From Anaerolineae bacterium (GTDB lineage: Bacteria; Chloroflexota; Anaerolineae; SpSt-313), in NCBI GenBank assembly GCA_023511475.1, contig JAIMBM010000030.1:1-12961 (forward strand): DNA of 12,961 nucleotides. Reading direction: 5' to 3'. The notes beneath the pieces were generated by a model. It was not told where the DNA came from, did no database searches, and saw only the letters and a program-made list of their open reading frames with translations. Shown here in pieces: positions 7,113-12,961 of this stretch; within the stretch, counting starts at the first letter, position 1; every line of letters begins with the position of its first letter. Both the position numbers and the translations under genes were made by a program.

Positions 7113-8707
7113 TAGCCGGCCGCGCAACCATCCTTGCGCGGGTCCGACCCGCCCTGCAGGACACCCGTCTCCGGGTCGACACGGATGATCTGGCCGCCGC
7201 CCATCGTCTGAGGGGCGGCATTGGTCTTGATGACGTGCCCGCGTTTCTCAAGGCGCAGACGCGCCATGTGGCTGAGGCCGGTCTCGAAAGCGACCGTCGC
7301 TCCCTGCTGCCAGTTGAAGCGGGGCGCGTCGAGGGCCTCCTGCACGTCCATGCCAAAGTCCAACAAGTTGCAGAGGACCTGTACCTGCCCCTGTGGCTGC
7401 ATAAAGCCGCCCATGACTCCAAAGGACAGGCGCAGCTGGTCTCCCTCGAGCACCATGGCCGGGATGATGGTGTGGTAGGGGCGCTTGCCGGGAGCGATAC
7501 AGTTGGGGTGAGCCGGGTCCAGGCTGAAGAGTGCTCCCCGGTTCTGCAGGACGATGCCGGTTCCTGGCACAGCAAGCCCGGAGCCAAAGCCGTGGAACAG
7601 GCTGGTGATGAAGGAGACGGCGTTTCGGTGCCGGTCTACTACCGTGAGGTAGGCGGTATCCCCGCGCTGACCCGGCCGACCGGGTGCAAAGCCCTCGCTG
7701 GCGTGCTCCGGGTCGATCAGCGCCCGCCTGCCGTCGAGATAGCCAGGCGAGAGCAGCTTCTCGACGGGCACGGCAGAGTGGGCCGGATCGGCGACGTACC
7801 GCAGCCCGTCGGCGAACGCCAGCTTGATGGCCTCGATCTGCAGGTGAAGGGTCGAGTCGAAGCCAAAGCGCATGGAGGGCATATCAAAGCCCTCGAGGAT
7901 GCCCAGGGCCTGAAGCACCACCAGCCCCTGGCCGTTGGGGGGGCACTCGACCACGCGATGGCCGCGATAGGTCACCTCGATAGGGACCTCCCAGGTGCTG
8001 GTGTGGGCGCCAAGGTCCTCAGCGGTGAGCAGCCCGCCCCTCGCCTGGACATAGCCGGCGATGCGTTGGGCGAGCGGACCCCGGTAGAAGGCGACAGCGC
8101 CGCCTTCCCCGATCTCGCGCAACGTGCGGGCGAGGTCGGGCTGCCGGAAGAGCTGCCCGATGCGCGGTGCCTTGCCGTCGACCAGCCAGGCCGCAGCCGC
8201 GCCGGGGTCGCGCCGCAGCTTGTCCGACGCCTGCGCCCAGCTCTGGCCGATGATCTCGGTGACCGGGAAGCCCTCGTCGGCGTAGCGGATGGCTGGGGCG
8301 AGGGCCTCGGATAACGAGAGGGTTCCAAAGGCGCTGAGCAGCTTCTCCCAGCCGTCCACCGTGCCGGGGACGGTGACCGTGAGGGGGCCGATCTCGGGCA
8401 TACGCTGGCCGGCCAGCTCGACCATGCGCTCCCGCGTAGCCGCAGCGGGGGCGCGGCCACTGGCGTTGAGGGCGACAATGCGGCGCTCCCGCGCCAGGTA
8501 CACCAGGGCGAAGGCATCGCCTCCGATGCCGGTCGACATCGGCTCGACGACGTTCAGCACCGCCGCGGCAGCTATGGCCGCATCGATGGCGTTGCCCCCA
8601 TCCTGAAGCACGCGCAGCCCGGCCTGGACGGCCAGCGGCTGACTGGTCGCGACCATGCCCTCGTTGGCCATGACGACCGAGCGGTGCGAGCAGAAGCGTC
8701 TCGGCAT
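7109..8707 (-). CDS. Gamma-glutamyltransferase family protein (Ntn hydrolase)
   Basis: 532-residue member of the gamma-glutamyltranspeptidase/cephalosporin-acylase-like family. Such proteins cleave themselves before a threonine that becomes the N-terminal nucleophile of the small subunit. Thr351 in GDTAYLTVVD aligns with the catalytic Thr of the classical TTHxSVVD motif and would split the protein into about 350 and 182 residues. Family signatures include DGGNAIDAAIAAAAVLNVVEPMSTGIGGD (about 36-64), PNGQG (257-261), RPYHTIIPAMV and QGQVQVLCNLLDFGMDVQEALDAPRF. The N-terminus (MPRRFCSHRS) is not a signal peptide, so it is probably cytoplasmic, like YwrD-type members. The ATG at 8707 has AAAGGGG 6 nt upstream and GGAGG directly abutting it. 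Glutathione or gamma-glutamyl peptide use is a family-level inference. Confidence 0.93.
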   Translation of the reverse strand: MPRRFCSHRSVVMANEGMVATSQPLAVQAGLRVLQDGGNAIDAAIAAAAVLNVVEPMSTGIGGDAFALVYLARERRIVALNASGRAPAAATRERMVELAGQRMPEIGPLTVTVPGTVDGWEKLLSAFGTLSLSEALAPAIRYADEGFPVTEIIGQSWAQASDKLRRDPGAAAAWLVDGKAPRIGQLFRQPDLARTLREIGEGGAVAFYRGPLAQRIAGYVQARGGLLTAEDLGAHTSTWEVPIEVTYRGHRVVECPPNGQGLVVLQALGILEGFDMPSMRFGFDSTLHLQIEAIKLAFADGLRYVADPAHSAVPVEKLLSPGYLDGRRALIDPEHASEGFAPGRPGQRGDTAYLTVVDRHRNAVSFITSLFHGFGSGLAVPGTGIVLQNRGALFSLDPAHPNCIAPGKRPYHTIIPAMVLEGDQLRLSFGVMGGFMQPQGQVQVLCNLLDFGMDVQEALDAPRFNWQQGATVAFETGLSHMARLRLEKRGHVIKTNAAPQTMGGGQIIRVDPETGVLQGGSDPRKDGCAAGY

Positions 8708-8852
8708 CCTCCACCCCTTTCGTCCCTTTCTCTGTCGGCTCGACTTTGGCCTTTTGGGGGCGTACGCCTCGATGTCGCGCAGTGGCCGTTGGGATGGCCC
8801 TCAACGGGCCCGCGTGCGAGAACCCCCTCCCCCGAGCCCACTTCAGGTACCT

Positions 8853-8894
8853 CCCCTCCCCAGGCTGACGCCGCAGCGTCTGGCTGAGGAGGGG
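8853..8894. repeat. Long imperfect inverted repeat in the transferase leader
   Basis: Arms 8853-8871 and 8876-8894 pair at 16 of 19 positions around the loop CGCA, including GACGC/GCGTC next to the loop and CCCCTCC/GGAGGGG at the base. No T-tract follows on either strand, so it does not look like an intrinsic terminator. It lies about 145 bp upstream of the transferase start and could be a leader structure; its function is unknown. Confidence 0.4.
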
Positions 8895-9192
8895 CCGGGA
8901 ACGACGTGACCGGGCGCAAGCTGCCGCCAAGTTGAACTGCACCCCCAGGTCGGCAGTCGCGGTTCGTAGTGGCGGTGACGCCTGCGCCATGGTAGAGTAT
9001 ACACACCGATGCAAGGCCAGATGTAGGGTGGGCATGACCACTTACGGTCGGAAGGCAGAACCGGCACGACATGCCGTTTGGAGGTCGCCTGCCGCAGAGG
9101 GGTGGGGGTGCAACGAGCGACGATCCTTGCAGCCGCAGAAGCTGATCGGAGCTGGTTGCCCCTGAAACCCGCCTGGGAATGAGGTGTCGCGC

Positions 9193-9215
9193 GGCGGGCG
9201 GAGGCGGCGCCCGCC
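9193..9215 (-). terminator. Hairpin directly after the DHH-family gene
   Basis: GGCGGGCG (9193-9200) and CGCCCGCC (9208-9215) pair perfectly across a 7-nt loop and begin at the base following the gene's stop codon on the minus strand. There is no T-run afterwards, so it is only a weak terminator candidate. Confidence 0.35.
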
Positions 9216-10310
9216 TCAGCGGAAGCCTAGCGTTGCCATAAAGCGCTTCCACTCGTCGGGCGAGAGGCTGCCGCCGGTCGCCTTGTCGTGGCCGTAGCCG
9301 AACTCGGTCGGATCGAGGCTGCTGCGAAAGGCGGCCATGAACTCGAGCAGGCTGATATCCAGGTCCGTGGTGATGCTGAAGGCGACCGCGTCCGGCACAT
9401 AGCCATCATTAGCCACGATGACCACGTGGTTGGGCAGCCTTCCGCGCCACGCCTGAGCGAGGCAGGGGTGGACCTGATAGGGGCTCCTCACCCGGATGAG
9501 GGCCACGCGGTCCCGGAAGATGGGCGCCGCCCGCTGCGTCGCCGCCAGCGCGGCGTTGAAGGCCCGGCGCAGCTCGGCGAGCTCGCGGGCAGCCGGGAGG
9601 TGGCCATGGACAATCTCGGCGGGCTCGCGAGCCTGGAGGAGCGCTTCGAGCGCCGGCCCGGGGTCTCCGGGGGCACTGCGACGGGCGGCGTTAACGAGGG
9701 AAGCGGCGCTGCGCAGCATCCTGGCACCGTAGCGGCGCCTCGCTGTTGGAAGCGGCTCGATCTCGGCGTGCTCGCCCATGTCGCCGATGATGCCGAGGGC
9801 AGCGATCCAGTCGAGGTCTGAGACGTCTGCCAGTGTAGCCATCAGCCACCACGTCAGGGCGGCAGTGCACGGGTTCGGTCGCCATCGGTAGCTGCTGATC
9901 AGCGTGGCGGAAGGGGGCACGCCCTGCGAGCGGTGGTGATCGAGGAGGAGCGTCGGCACGGCGGGGAAGATCGGCCGCGGCCGGCTGCCGAGGTCCACCA
10001 CATAGAGCGCCGCCGGGCGCATCGTGGCGATCTGCTCCAGGATGTCCAGGCTCCAGGCGCTCTGTCCCTTGCCGGTAGCGAGAGGCCTGACGTCGCTGTG
10101 CCCGGAGCGCTCGAGGCCCCGGGCGAGGATGACGCCTGCGGATAGGCCGTCCGCATCGCTGTGACACAGCACGACCTGTCGCTTTCTTGCGGGTACCTGG
10201 GCGAGAAAGGCGTGCAGGGCCCTGACCGCACGGTCCCAGCAGCCCCTTGGCTGGACTGTGGGCCGGGAGATGGCTACCTGCTCGGGCGCCTCCGTCACTA
10301 TCGTGGCCAA
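9216..10310 (-). CDS. DHH-family phosphoesterase (RecJ-like)
   Basis: 364-residue stand-alone DHH/DHHA1-type phosphoesterase, a metal-dependent cytoplasmic family that includes RecJ exonuclease, NrnA nanoRNases and cyclic-di-AMP hydrolases. Motifs appear in order: HSDADG (50-55), Asp106 in LYVVDLGSRP, the DHH signature at 124-126 (LLLDHHRSQG), and Asp177 in ALGIIGDMGEH. The C-terminal part ends with GYGHDKATGG (338-347), a divergent form of the GGHxxAxG substrate-binding motif. The Mn-binding set looks complete, so it should be active. The start is probably the TTG at 10310, with AGGAGG 13 nt upstream, which is long; the GTG four codons later is possible. There are no CBS, OB or membrane domains, so the substrate (single-stranded DNA, short RNA or cyclic dinucleotide) is undetermined. 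Confidence 0.88.
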   Translation of the reverse strand: MATIVTEAPEQVAISRPTVQPRGCWDRAVRALHAFLAQVPARKRQVVLCHSDADGLSAGVILARGLERSGHSDVRPLATGKGQSAWSLDILEQIATMRPAALYVVDLGSRPRPIFPAVPTLLLDHHRSQGVPPSATLISSYRWRPNPCTAALTWWLMATLADVSDLDWIAALGIIGDMGEHAEIEPLPTARRRYGARMLRSAASLVNAARRSAPGDPGPALEALLQAREPAEIVHGHLPAARELAELRRAFNAALAATQRAAPIFRDRVALIRVRSPYQVHPCLAQAWRGRLPNHVVIVANDGYVPDAVAFSITTDLDISLLEFMAAFRSSLDPTEFGYGHDKATGGSLSPDEWKRFMATLGFR

Positions 10311-10465
10311 CTGGTGTGTGCGACCTCCTGCCGCCAGACAGCAATTGTCATGCCGCAGGTGGGACGAACGGCACGGTTCTTGCTTGCGGGCAGTGGCCGC
10401 GCCTGGCGACCCGGAAGACGAGTACTTTGAGCGGCCGGGTAGGAGATCCGATAGGAGGATGGGAG

Positions 10466-10804
10466 ATGCAACAGATCTCGCCCAGGAGGGTGCTCCGAGT
10501 CTGGGATGTGCTGGCCCTGACCCTTGCGGCGATCGGCGCCATCAACTGGGGACTGAGCGGGGCTGCCAACTTTAACTTTGTGCGCCGGCTCTTTGGCCGC
10601 GGGTCGCTCCTGGAACGCGTCGTTTACATTGTGGTCGGGCTTGCGGGCCTCAACCTTGCCTGGTTCACCGCCCGCTACATCATGGGGCAGCAGCAGCCAC
10701 CTCTCGGACCTATGGAGCGCCGTGCGGTAGAGCAGGTAGAGCGGATGCAGCAGACCGGCTATATGCCAGAGAGCGCTATGCAGCAGCCGTCGACGAGGCC
10801 GTAG
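10466..10804 (+). CDS. DUF378 family small membrane protein
   Basis: 112-residue protein with the DUF378 core: helix one at about 13-33 containing the hallmark AINWGL (25-30), then NFNFVRRLFG, then helix two at about 49-72 (LERVVYIVVGLAGLNLAWF). The hydrophilic Gln/Met/Pro-rich tail (73-112) extends beyond the usual roughly 70-residue family core. The start is the ATG at 10466 because AGGAGG lies 7 nt upstream; the longer open frame upstream has no family similarity. It is an inner-membrane protein of unknown function. It is divergent from the DHH-family gene across 155 bp and has its own strong terminator, so it is probably monocistronic. Confidence 0.88.
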   Translation: MQQISPRRVLRVWDVLALTLAAIGAINWGLSGAANFNFVRRLFGRGSLLERVVYIVVGLAGLNLAWFTARYIMGQQQPPLGPMERRAVEQVERMQQTGYMPESAMQQPSTRP

Positions 10805-10864
10805 GGCATCTGGGCCGGGCGGCACGGCGGCCCTAACGGGCCGTCCCGAAGATCATCTGTGGAC

Positions 10865-10892
10865 ACGCGCCAGAGAGCAATCTCTGGCGCGT
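10865..10892 (+). terminator. Intrinsic terminator of the DUF378 gene
   Basis: ACGCGCCAGAGA and TCTCTGGCGCGT form a perfect 12-bp stem closed by a GCAA (GNRA) tetraloop, followed by TTTATGTTT. It lies 60 bp after the stop at 10804. Stem, loop and T-rich tail fit a Rho-independent terminator. Confidence 0.85.
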
Positions 10893-10911
10893 TTTATGTT
10901 TGGGCTGGCAT

Positions 10912-10929
10912 CCGGGCGATCTCGCCCGG
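10912..10929. repeat. Palindrome upstream of the repeat block
   Basis: CCGGGCGA and TCGCCCGG are perfect 8-bp arms around a 2-nt centre. Another small hairpin, TTGCCC/GGGCAA, follows around 10948-10962. Both lie between the DUF378 terminator and the dispersed repeat and have no assigned function. Confidence 0.4.
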
Positions 10930-10965
10930 GGTGGCCCCTTGCCGCTTTGCCCGGAGGGCAAGGCA

Positions 10966-11066
10966 GGGTTAAGCCCCCTACCCCCTTCCCCACCGCACAA
11001 GCGGCGGGGAAGGGGGCGTTTTTTCTTGTAAGCCCCCCAGGGTTCCGGGAACCCTGTGCGAAGGAG
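10966..11066 (+). repeat. Dispersed composite hairpin repeat, left part of IS-split copy
   Basis: The copy starts with GGGTTAAGCCCCCTA, identical to 2297-2311. It continues through a 16-bp hairpin and the palindrome GGGTTCC-G-GGAACCC (11040-11054), and ends in AAGGAG at the left edge of the IS110 element. Its right part resumes at 12690-12731. TAAGCCCCC recurs at 11029-11037. The block carries about 50 more bases than the copy at 2297-2370, so the copies are related but not the same length. Confidence 0.65.
10981..11024 (+). terminator. Terminator-like hairpin in the dispersed repeat
   Basis: CCCCCTTCCCCACCGC pairs with GCGGCGGGGAAGGGGG around the loop ACAA with one A-C mismatch, followed by CG and six T (11019-11024). 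This is intrinsic-terminator architecture, although the preceding gene already has a terminator at 10865. It is probably the hairpin core of the dispersed repeat and would shield the IS from upstream transcription (inference). Confidence 0.7.
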
Positions 11067-11074
11067 AGAAACTT
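11067..11074 (+). repeat. IS110 left-end inverted repeat
   Basis: AGAAACTT lies directly at the inferred left boundary and is the exact reverse complement of 12678-12685. Short (sub)terminal inverted repeats are known in part of the IS110 family (IS1111 group). At 8 bp it could be chance, but its coincidence with the empty-site boundary supports it. Confidence 0.5.
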
Positions 11075-11084
11075 GTCAGAACAG

Positions 11085-11284
11085 TGCGGAGCGCCTAATC
11101 TCCTGTGAAGCGACCAGACAGCTAAGACCGGATGCCTCAGTGGTGCGTTTGGAGCCCGTTTGTAAGTATGGTTCCGGTCAGTGGTGATGTGGCAATTGGT
11201 GGCACGGCGCAAGCCGGGACCCCGATGAACAGGATACGAGAGGCAGGCTGACCGGGTCTGGTCGTGAACAAGGAGGGAGCATTG
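11085..11284 (+). ncRNA. Candidate IS110 bridge RNA region
   Basis: About 200 nt between the IS left end and the transposase start contain no gene. In IS110-group elements this position encodes the bridge RNA, which pairs with donor and target DNA through two internal loops. Seen here: GACCGGA (11126-11132) can pair with TCCGGTC (11173-11179), enclosing about 40 nt; CCGGTCAG (11174-11181) can alternatively pair with CTGACCGG (11248-11255); and a small CGGC-GCAA-GCCG hairpin lies near 11206. TGAACAGG at 11226-11233 equals the right end plus core at 12685-12692, as expected of a donor-binding loop. The RNA boundaries and final fold are not determined. Confidence 0.5.
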
Positions 11285-12678
11285 ATGGCTAAGCGCAGAG
11301 CGAACAAGAAGCGGACCGTAGCGGAGCCCAAGTGGGCGGAACTGCCGCGCATCAACCCGGATGCAGCAGGCCTCGACGTCCATGAGGCTGAGATCACGGC
11401 CTGCGTGCCCTGTGATCGCACGGAAGCGCCAATCCAGGTCTTTGGCACGTTCACCCCTGACCTGTGTGCTCTGGCCGATTGGCTGCAGGCCTGTGGCATC
11501 AAGACGGTGGCGATGGAAGCCACAGGCGTCTACTGGATCCCCGTATACGAACTGCTCGAGGAGCGCGGCTTTGAGCTGGACGTAGTGAACGCGCGTCACA
11601 TCAAGAACGTGCCGGGGCGCAAGACTGATGTGTGCGATGCCCAGTGGATCCAGACGCTGCACAGCTATGGCCTGCTGGCGAGTTCGTTCCTGCCCGACGC
11701 CACCTGGCGCCCGTTGCGGGCCTACTGGCGCCATCGTACCAGTCTCGTCGAGCACCGCGCGCCTCACATTCAGCATATGCAGAAGGCGCTGCAACAGATG
11801 AACCTCCAACTGAGCCAGGTGCTGACCGACATCACGGGGGTGACCGGCATGCAGATCATCCGCGCCATCGTGGCCGGGGAGCGCGATCCCGCCGTGCTGG
11901 CTCAGTTCCGGGATCGCCGCTGTGCGCAGAGCACGGAGAACATCGCCAAAGCCCTCACTGGCAACTACCGTGACGAACATCTCTTTGCCCTGAAGCAAGC
12001 GCTTGCCTTGTACGACTTTTACACGACACAGATCGCCGAATGTGATGCCGAGATGCAGCGGCAGTACGACAAGATGCAGGACGTGGCGGGCCCGCATGGA
12101 GACGAACTCCCCCCACTTGGGCCGCGCCCGAGCAAGGGATCTCTCTCTAAGAACGCTCCTGCCTTCGATGTGCGTAGCCATCTCTACCGCCTCACCGGCG
12201 TCGATCTCGTGGCCGTGACGGGTCTCGAAGAGAGCACGGTTCTCTCTATCGTCACCGAGATTGGCACGGACATGACCCGCTGGCGTACCGCGAAGCATTT
12301 CTGCTCCTGGCTGGGGCTTGCGCCGCACAATGACATCTCTGCTGGCAAAGTATTGCGCAGCAAGACTCGAGACAGCGCAACCGGGCCGGGCAGGCTTTCC
12401 GCATGGCTGCCCAATCCGTCATGCGCAGCGATACCGCCTTCGGCGCGTTCTACCGTCGGCTCGCAGCGCACATCGGCGTACAGCAGGCGATTGTGGCCAC
12501 AGCACACAAGATCGCGCGCACCGTCTACGCGATGCTCAAGAACCGAACACCCTTCCGGGAGATGGGCGCAGACGAATACGAACGTCGATACCGCCAGCAC
12601 GTCATCGCCAGACTGAGCAAGAGAGCCTCCGCCCTCAGTTACCGGCTCGTGCCTCAGGAGGAGCCCATGGCCCCCTGA
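11285..12678 (+). pseudogene. IS110-family transposase, frameshifted
   Basis: DEDD-type recombinase of IS110. The ATG at 11285 has AAGGAGG 8 nt upstream. The N-terminal RuvC-like domain keeps Asp31 (GLDVH), Glu78 (VAMEATGVYW), Asp115 and Asp118 (GRKTDVCDAQ). The C-terminal transposase domain shows VDLVAVTGLEESTVLSIVTEIG, FCSWLGLAPHND and ISAGKV, whose Ser352 is the likely nucleophile. About 25 bases after that motif the frame breaks. The first frame runs on as an unrelated Arg/Ser-rich tail to 12616, while the conserved end (NRAGQAFRMAAQSVMRSD through HKIARTVYAML and RYRQHVIARLSKRA) lies in the -1 frame and stops at 12678. Rejoining at 12379 gives RDSANRAGQAF, the family sequence, so one A was probably lost from a run of three. 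No slippery heptamer is present. A sequencing or assembly error is possible. Confidence 0.9.
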
Positions 12679-12685
12679 AGTTTCT
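12678..12685 (-). repeat. IS110 right-end inverted repeat
   Basis: AAGTTTCT starts on the last base of the restored transposase stop codon and mirrors 11067-11074. Four bases (GAAC) separate it from the candidate AG core at 12690-12691. The right non-coding end is therefore very short, as in IS110-group elements with a long left end. Confidence 0.5.
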
Positions 12686-12690
12686 GAACA

Positions 12691-12731
12691 GGGGGTGTCC
12701 GCGGGCGGCGAAGCCGCCCGTGGACACCCCC
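12691..12731 (+). repeat. REP-like 19-bp hairpin at the IS110 right junction
   Basis: Positions 12691-12709 pair with 12713-12731 along 19 bp with a single G-T position, across a GAA loop. A short T-rich TTTGTTTGG follows. The left arm shares the 17-mer GGGTGTCCGCGGGCGGC with 2354-2370. It is the right part of the dispersed repeat split by the IS and can also act as a terminator for the transposase transcript. Confidence 0.75.
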
Positions 12732-12961
12732 TTTGTTTGGCTTCCCCGCCCTCGCCGCGGCGCTATGCATTACCCACAAGTCGGGCTCCAAAGCGACCCG
12801 ATGCATGAGACAGCCCTGCGAGTCTTCTCGGAGGGGACCACCCGCCGCCCACACTGTTGTCGGAGCACGCCAAGCGGGAGCCGCGATGCGGTGCAACTCC
12901 AGACTGCCTCCACCCCTACCCCTCCCCCCGGCCCGCGCCCCCCCCCAGGCGGGGGGGAGGG
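12732..12961. other. Right-edge intergenic sequence ending in a C/G-tract hairpin
   Basis: No credible gene is seen in these 230 bases. The end is low-complexity: CCCCTACCCC (12913-12922, also at 10975-10984) followed by CCCTCCCCCC (12920-12929), which pairs with GGGGGGAGGG (12952-12961). This resembles the hairpin core of the dispersed repeat and may be a further copy cut by the window edge. Confidence 0.45.

Larger units (their letters stand above)
8708..9215. other. 508-bp non-coding stretch upstream of the gamma-glutamyltransferase gene
   Basis: Reading frames here are short, proline/arginine/alanine-rich and resemble no family, so I call none. Its features are an imperfect hairpin at 8853-8894, a TATACT on the minus strand (9001-8996) lacking a recognisable -35 at the right spacing, and a small hairpin directly after the stop of the DHH-family gene. 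It lies downstream of the minus-strand DHH gene and upstream of the minus-strand transferase gene, so it is where a leader or promoter for the latter would sit. Confidence 0.5.
11067..12691 (+). mobile_element. IS110-family insertion sequence, about 1.62 kb
   Basis: The ends are inferred from two independent signals. First, an 8-bp inverted repeat, AGAAACTT at 11067-11074 and AAGTTTCT at 12678-12685, brackets the structured leader and the transposase. Second, joining the left flank (ending AAGGAG at 11066) to the right flank (from 12692) reproduces the uninterrupted repeat at 2347-2370 without a gap and with only two mismatches. Both flanks carry AG at the junction (11065-11066 and 12690-12691), the likely core dinucleotide, so the unit can equally be written 11065-12689. 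IS110 elements recombine via a circular intermediate and make little or no target duplication, which fits. The transposase is frameshifted, so this copy may be inactive. Confidence 0.8.

Noticed and set aside
5694..7127. Minus-strand open frame of 477 codons opposite the ATPase
   Set aside because: The opposite strand encodes complete Walker A, Walker B and signature motifs. The antisense product is His/Arg/Gly-rich without domain similarity.
7235..8314. Plus-strand open frame of 359 codons opposite the gamma-glutamyltransferase gene
   Set aside because: It mirrors a gene with strong family signatures and shows none itself.
8996..9024. Minus-strand TATACT as a promoter for the transferase gene
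   Set aside because: No -35-like hexamer occurs 16-18 bp upstream, there is no extended -10 TG, and the leader would be about 290 nt.
8572..9252. Minus-strand open frame of 226 codons that could fill the 508-bp gap
   Set aside because: Its composition is Pro/Arg/Ala-rich and low-complexity. It overlaps both flanking genes in the wrong frame and has no plausible ribosome binding site or domain.
11133..11172. Target-guide matches in the first bridge-RNA loop (GGAG near 11150 and GTGCG near 11144, compared with the left flank)
   Set aside because: Matches of 4-5 bases are expected by chance in a GC-rich 40-nt loop, and no matching right-target guide was found.
10853..12328. Long minus-strand open frame of 491 codons across the IS110 element
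   Set aside because: It is antisense to the well-conserved transposase, has no recognisable domain, and covers terminators and repeats. High GC content produces such frames.
12370..12385. Programmed -1 ribosomal frameshift in the transposase
   Set aside because: The junction GCGCAACC offers no X XXY YYZ slippery heptamer and no obvious downstream stem. Loss of one A explains it more simply, and IS110 transposases are normally a single frame.

Overview
The window is a GC-rich bacterial chromosomal segment, probably from a metagenome. The gene set (GlsB/YtxH/DUF378-type small membrane proteins, a ferredoxin-tailed aldo/keto reductase, a duplicated-permease anion-type ABC transporter, an IS110 element) and the many GTG/TTG starts fit a Chloroflexota-like or similar high-GC lineage. 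No marker gene is present, so the phylum is only a guess. Near-consensus -35/-10 boxes upstream of the response regulator show ordinary sigma70-type promoters.

Layout. Bases 3-914 (+) are the C-terminal two thirds of an MFS transporter that runs off the left edge. It converges on an aldo/keto reductase with two 4Fe-4S motifs (1004-2116, -). A roughly 350-bp repeat-rich gap (2117-2470) follows, then a small putative stress operon: GlsB/YeaQ-type membrane protein (2471-2737, +) and YtxH-type membrane-anchored protein (2773-3183, +), ended by a 12-bp hairpin. A stand-alone receiver-domain response regulator (3308-3730, -) has its own clear promoter and is divergent from an ABC operon: a fused, duplicated NitT/TauT-type permease (about 4040-5755) and an ATPase carrying a C-terminal AAA-associated domain (5793-7112). 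The ATPase meets a gamma-glutamyltransferase-family gene (7109-8707, -) tail to tail through a shared CTAG. A 508-bp non-coding stretch, a DHH-family phosphoesterase (9216-10310, -) and a divergent DUF378 membrane protein (10466-10804, +) with a strong intrinsic terminator come next.

The right end is an IS110-family insertion sequence (about 11067-12691). Its transposase has an intact DEDD set but a -1 frameshift near base 12379, just after the probable catalytic-serine motif. A roughly 200-nt structured leader lies in the place where IS110 elements encode the bridge RNA. The element sits inside a copy of a dispersed hairpin repeat. A second, uninterrupted copy at 2297-2370 acts as an internal empty site: joining the two IS flanks over a shared AG gives a gapless match to it (22 of 24 bases). 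This defines both element ends and the probable core dinucleotide from the window alone.

Apart from the ABC operon and the GlsB-YtxH pair, the genes look like independent transcription units, and no single pathway links them. The most unusual content is the IS110/bridge-RNA/repeat arrangement and the ABC transporter, which has no binding protein next to it.
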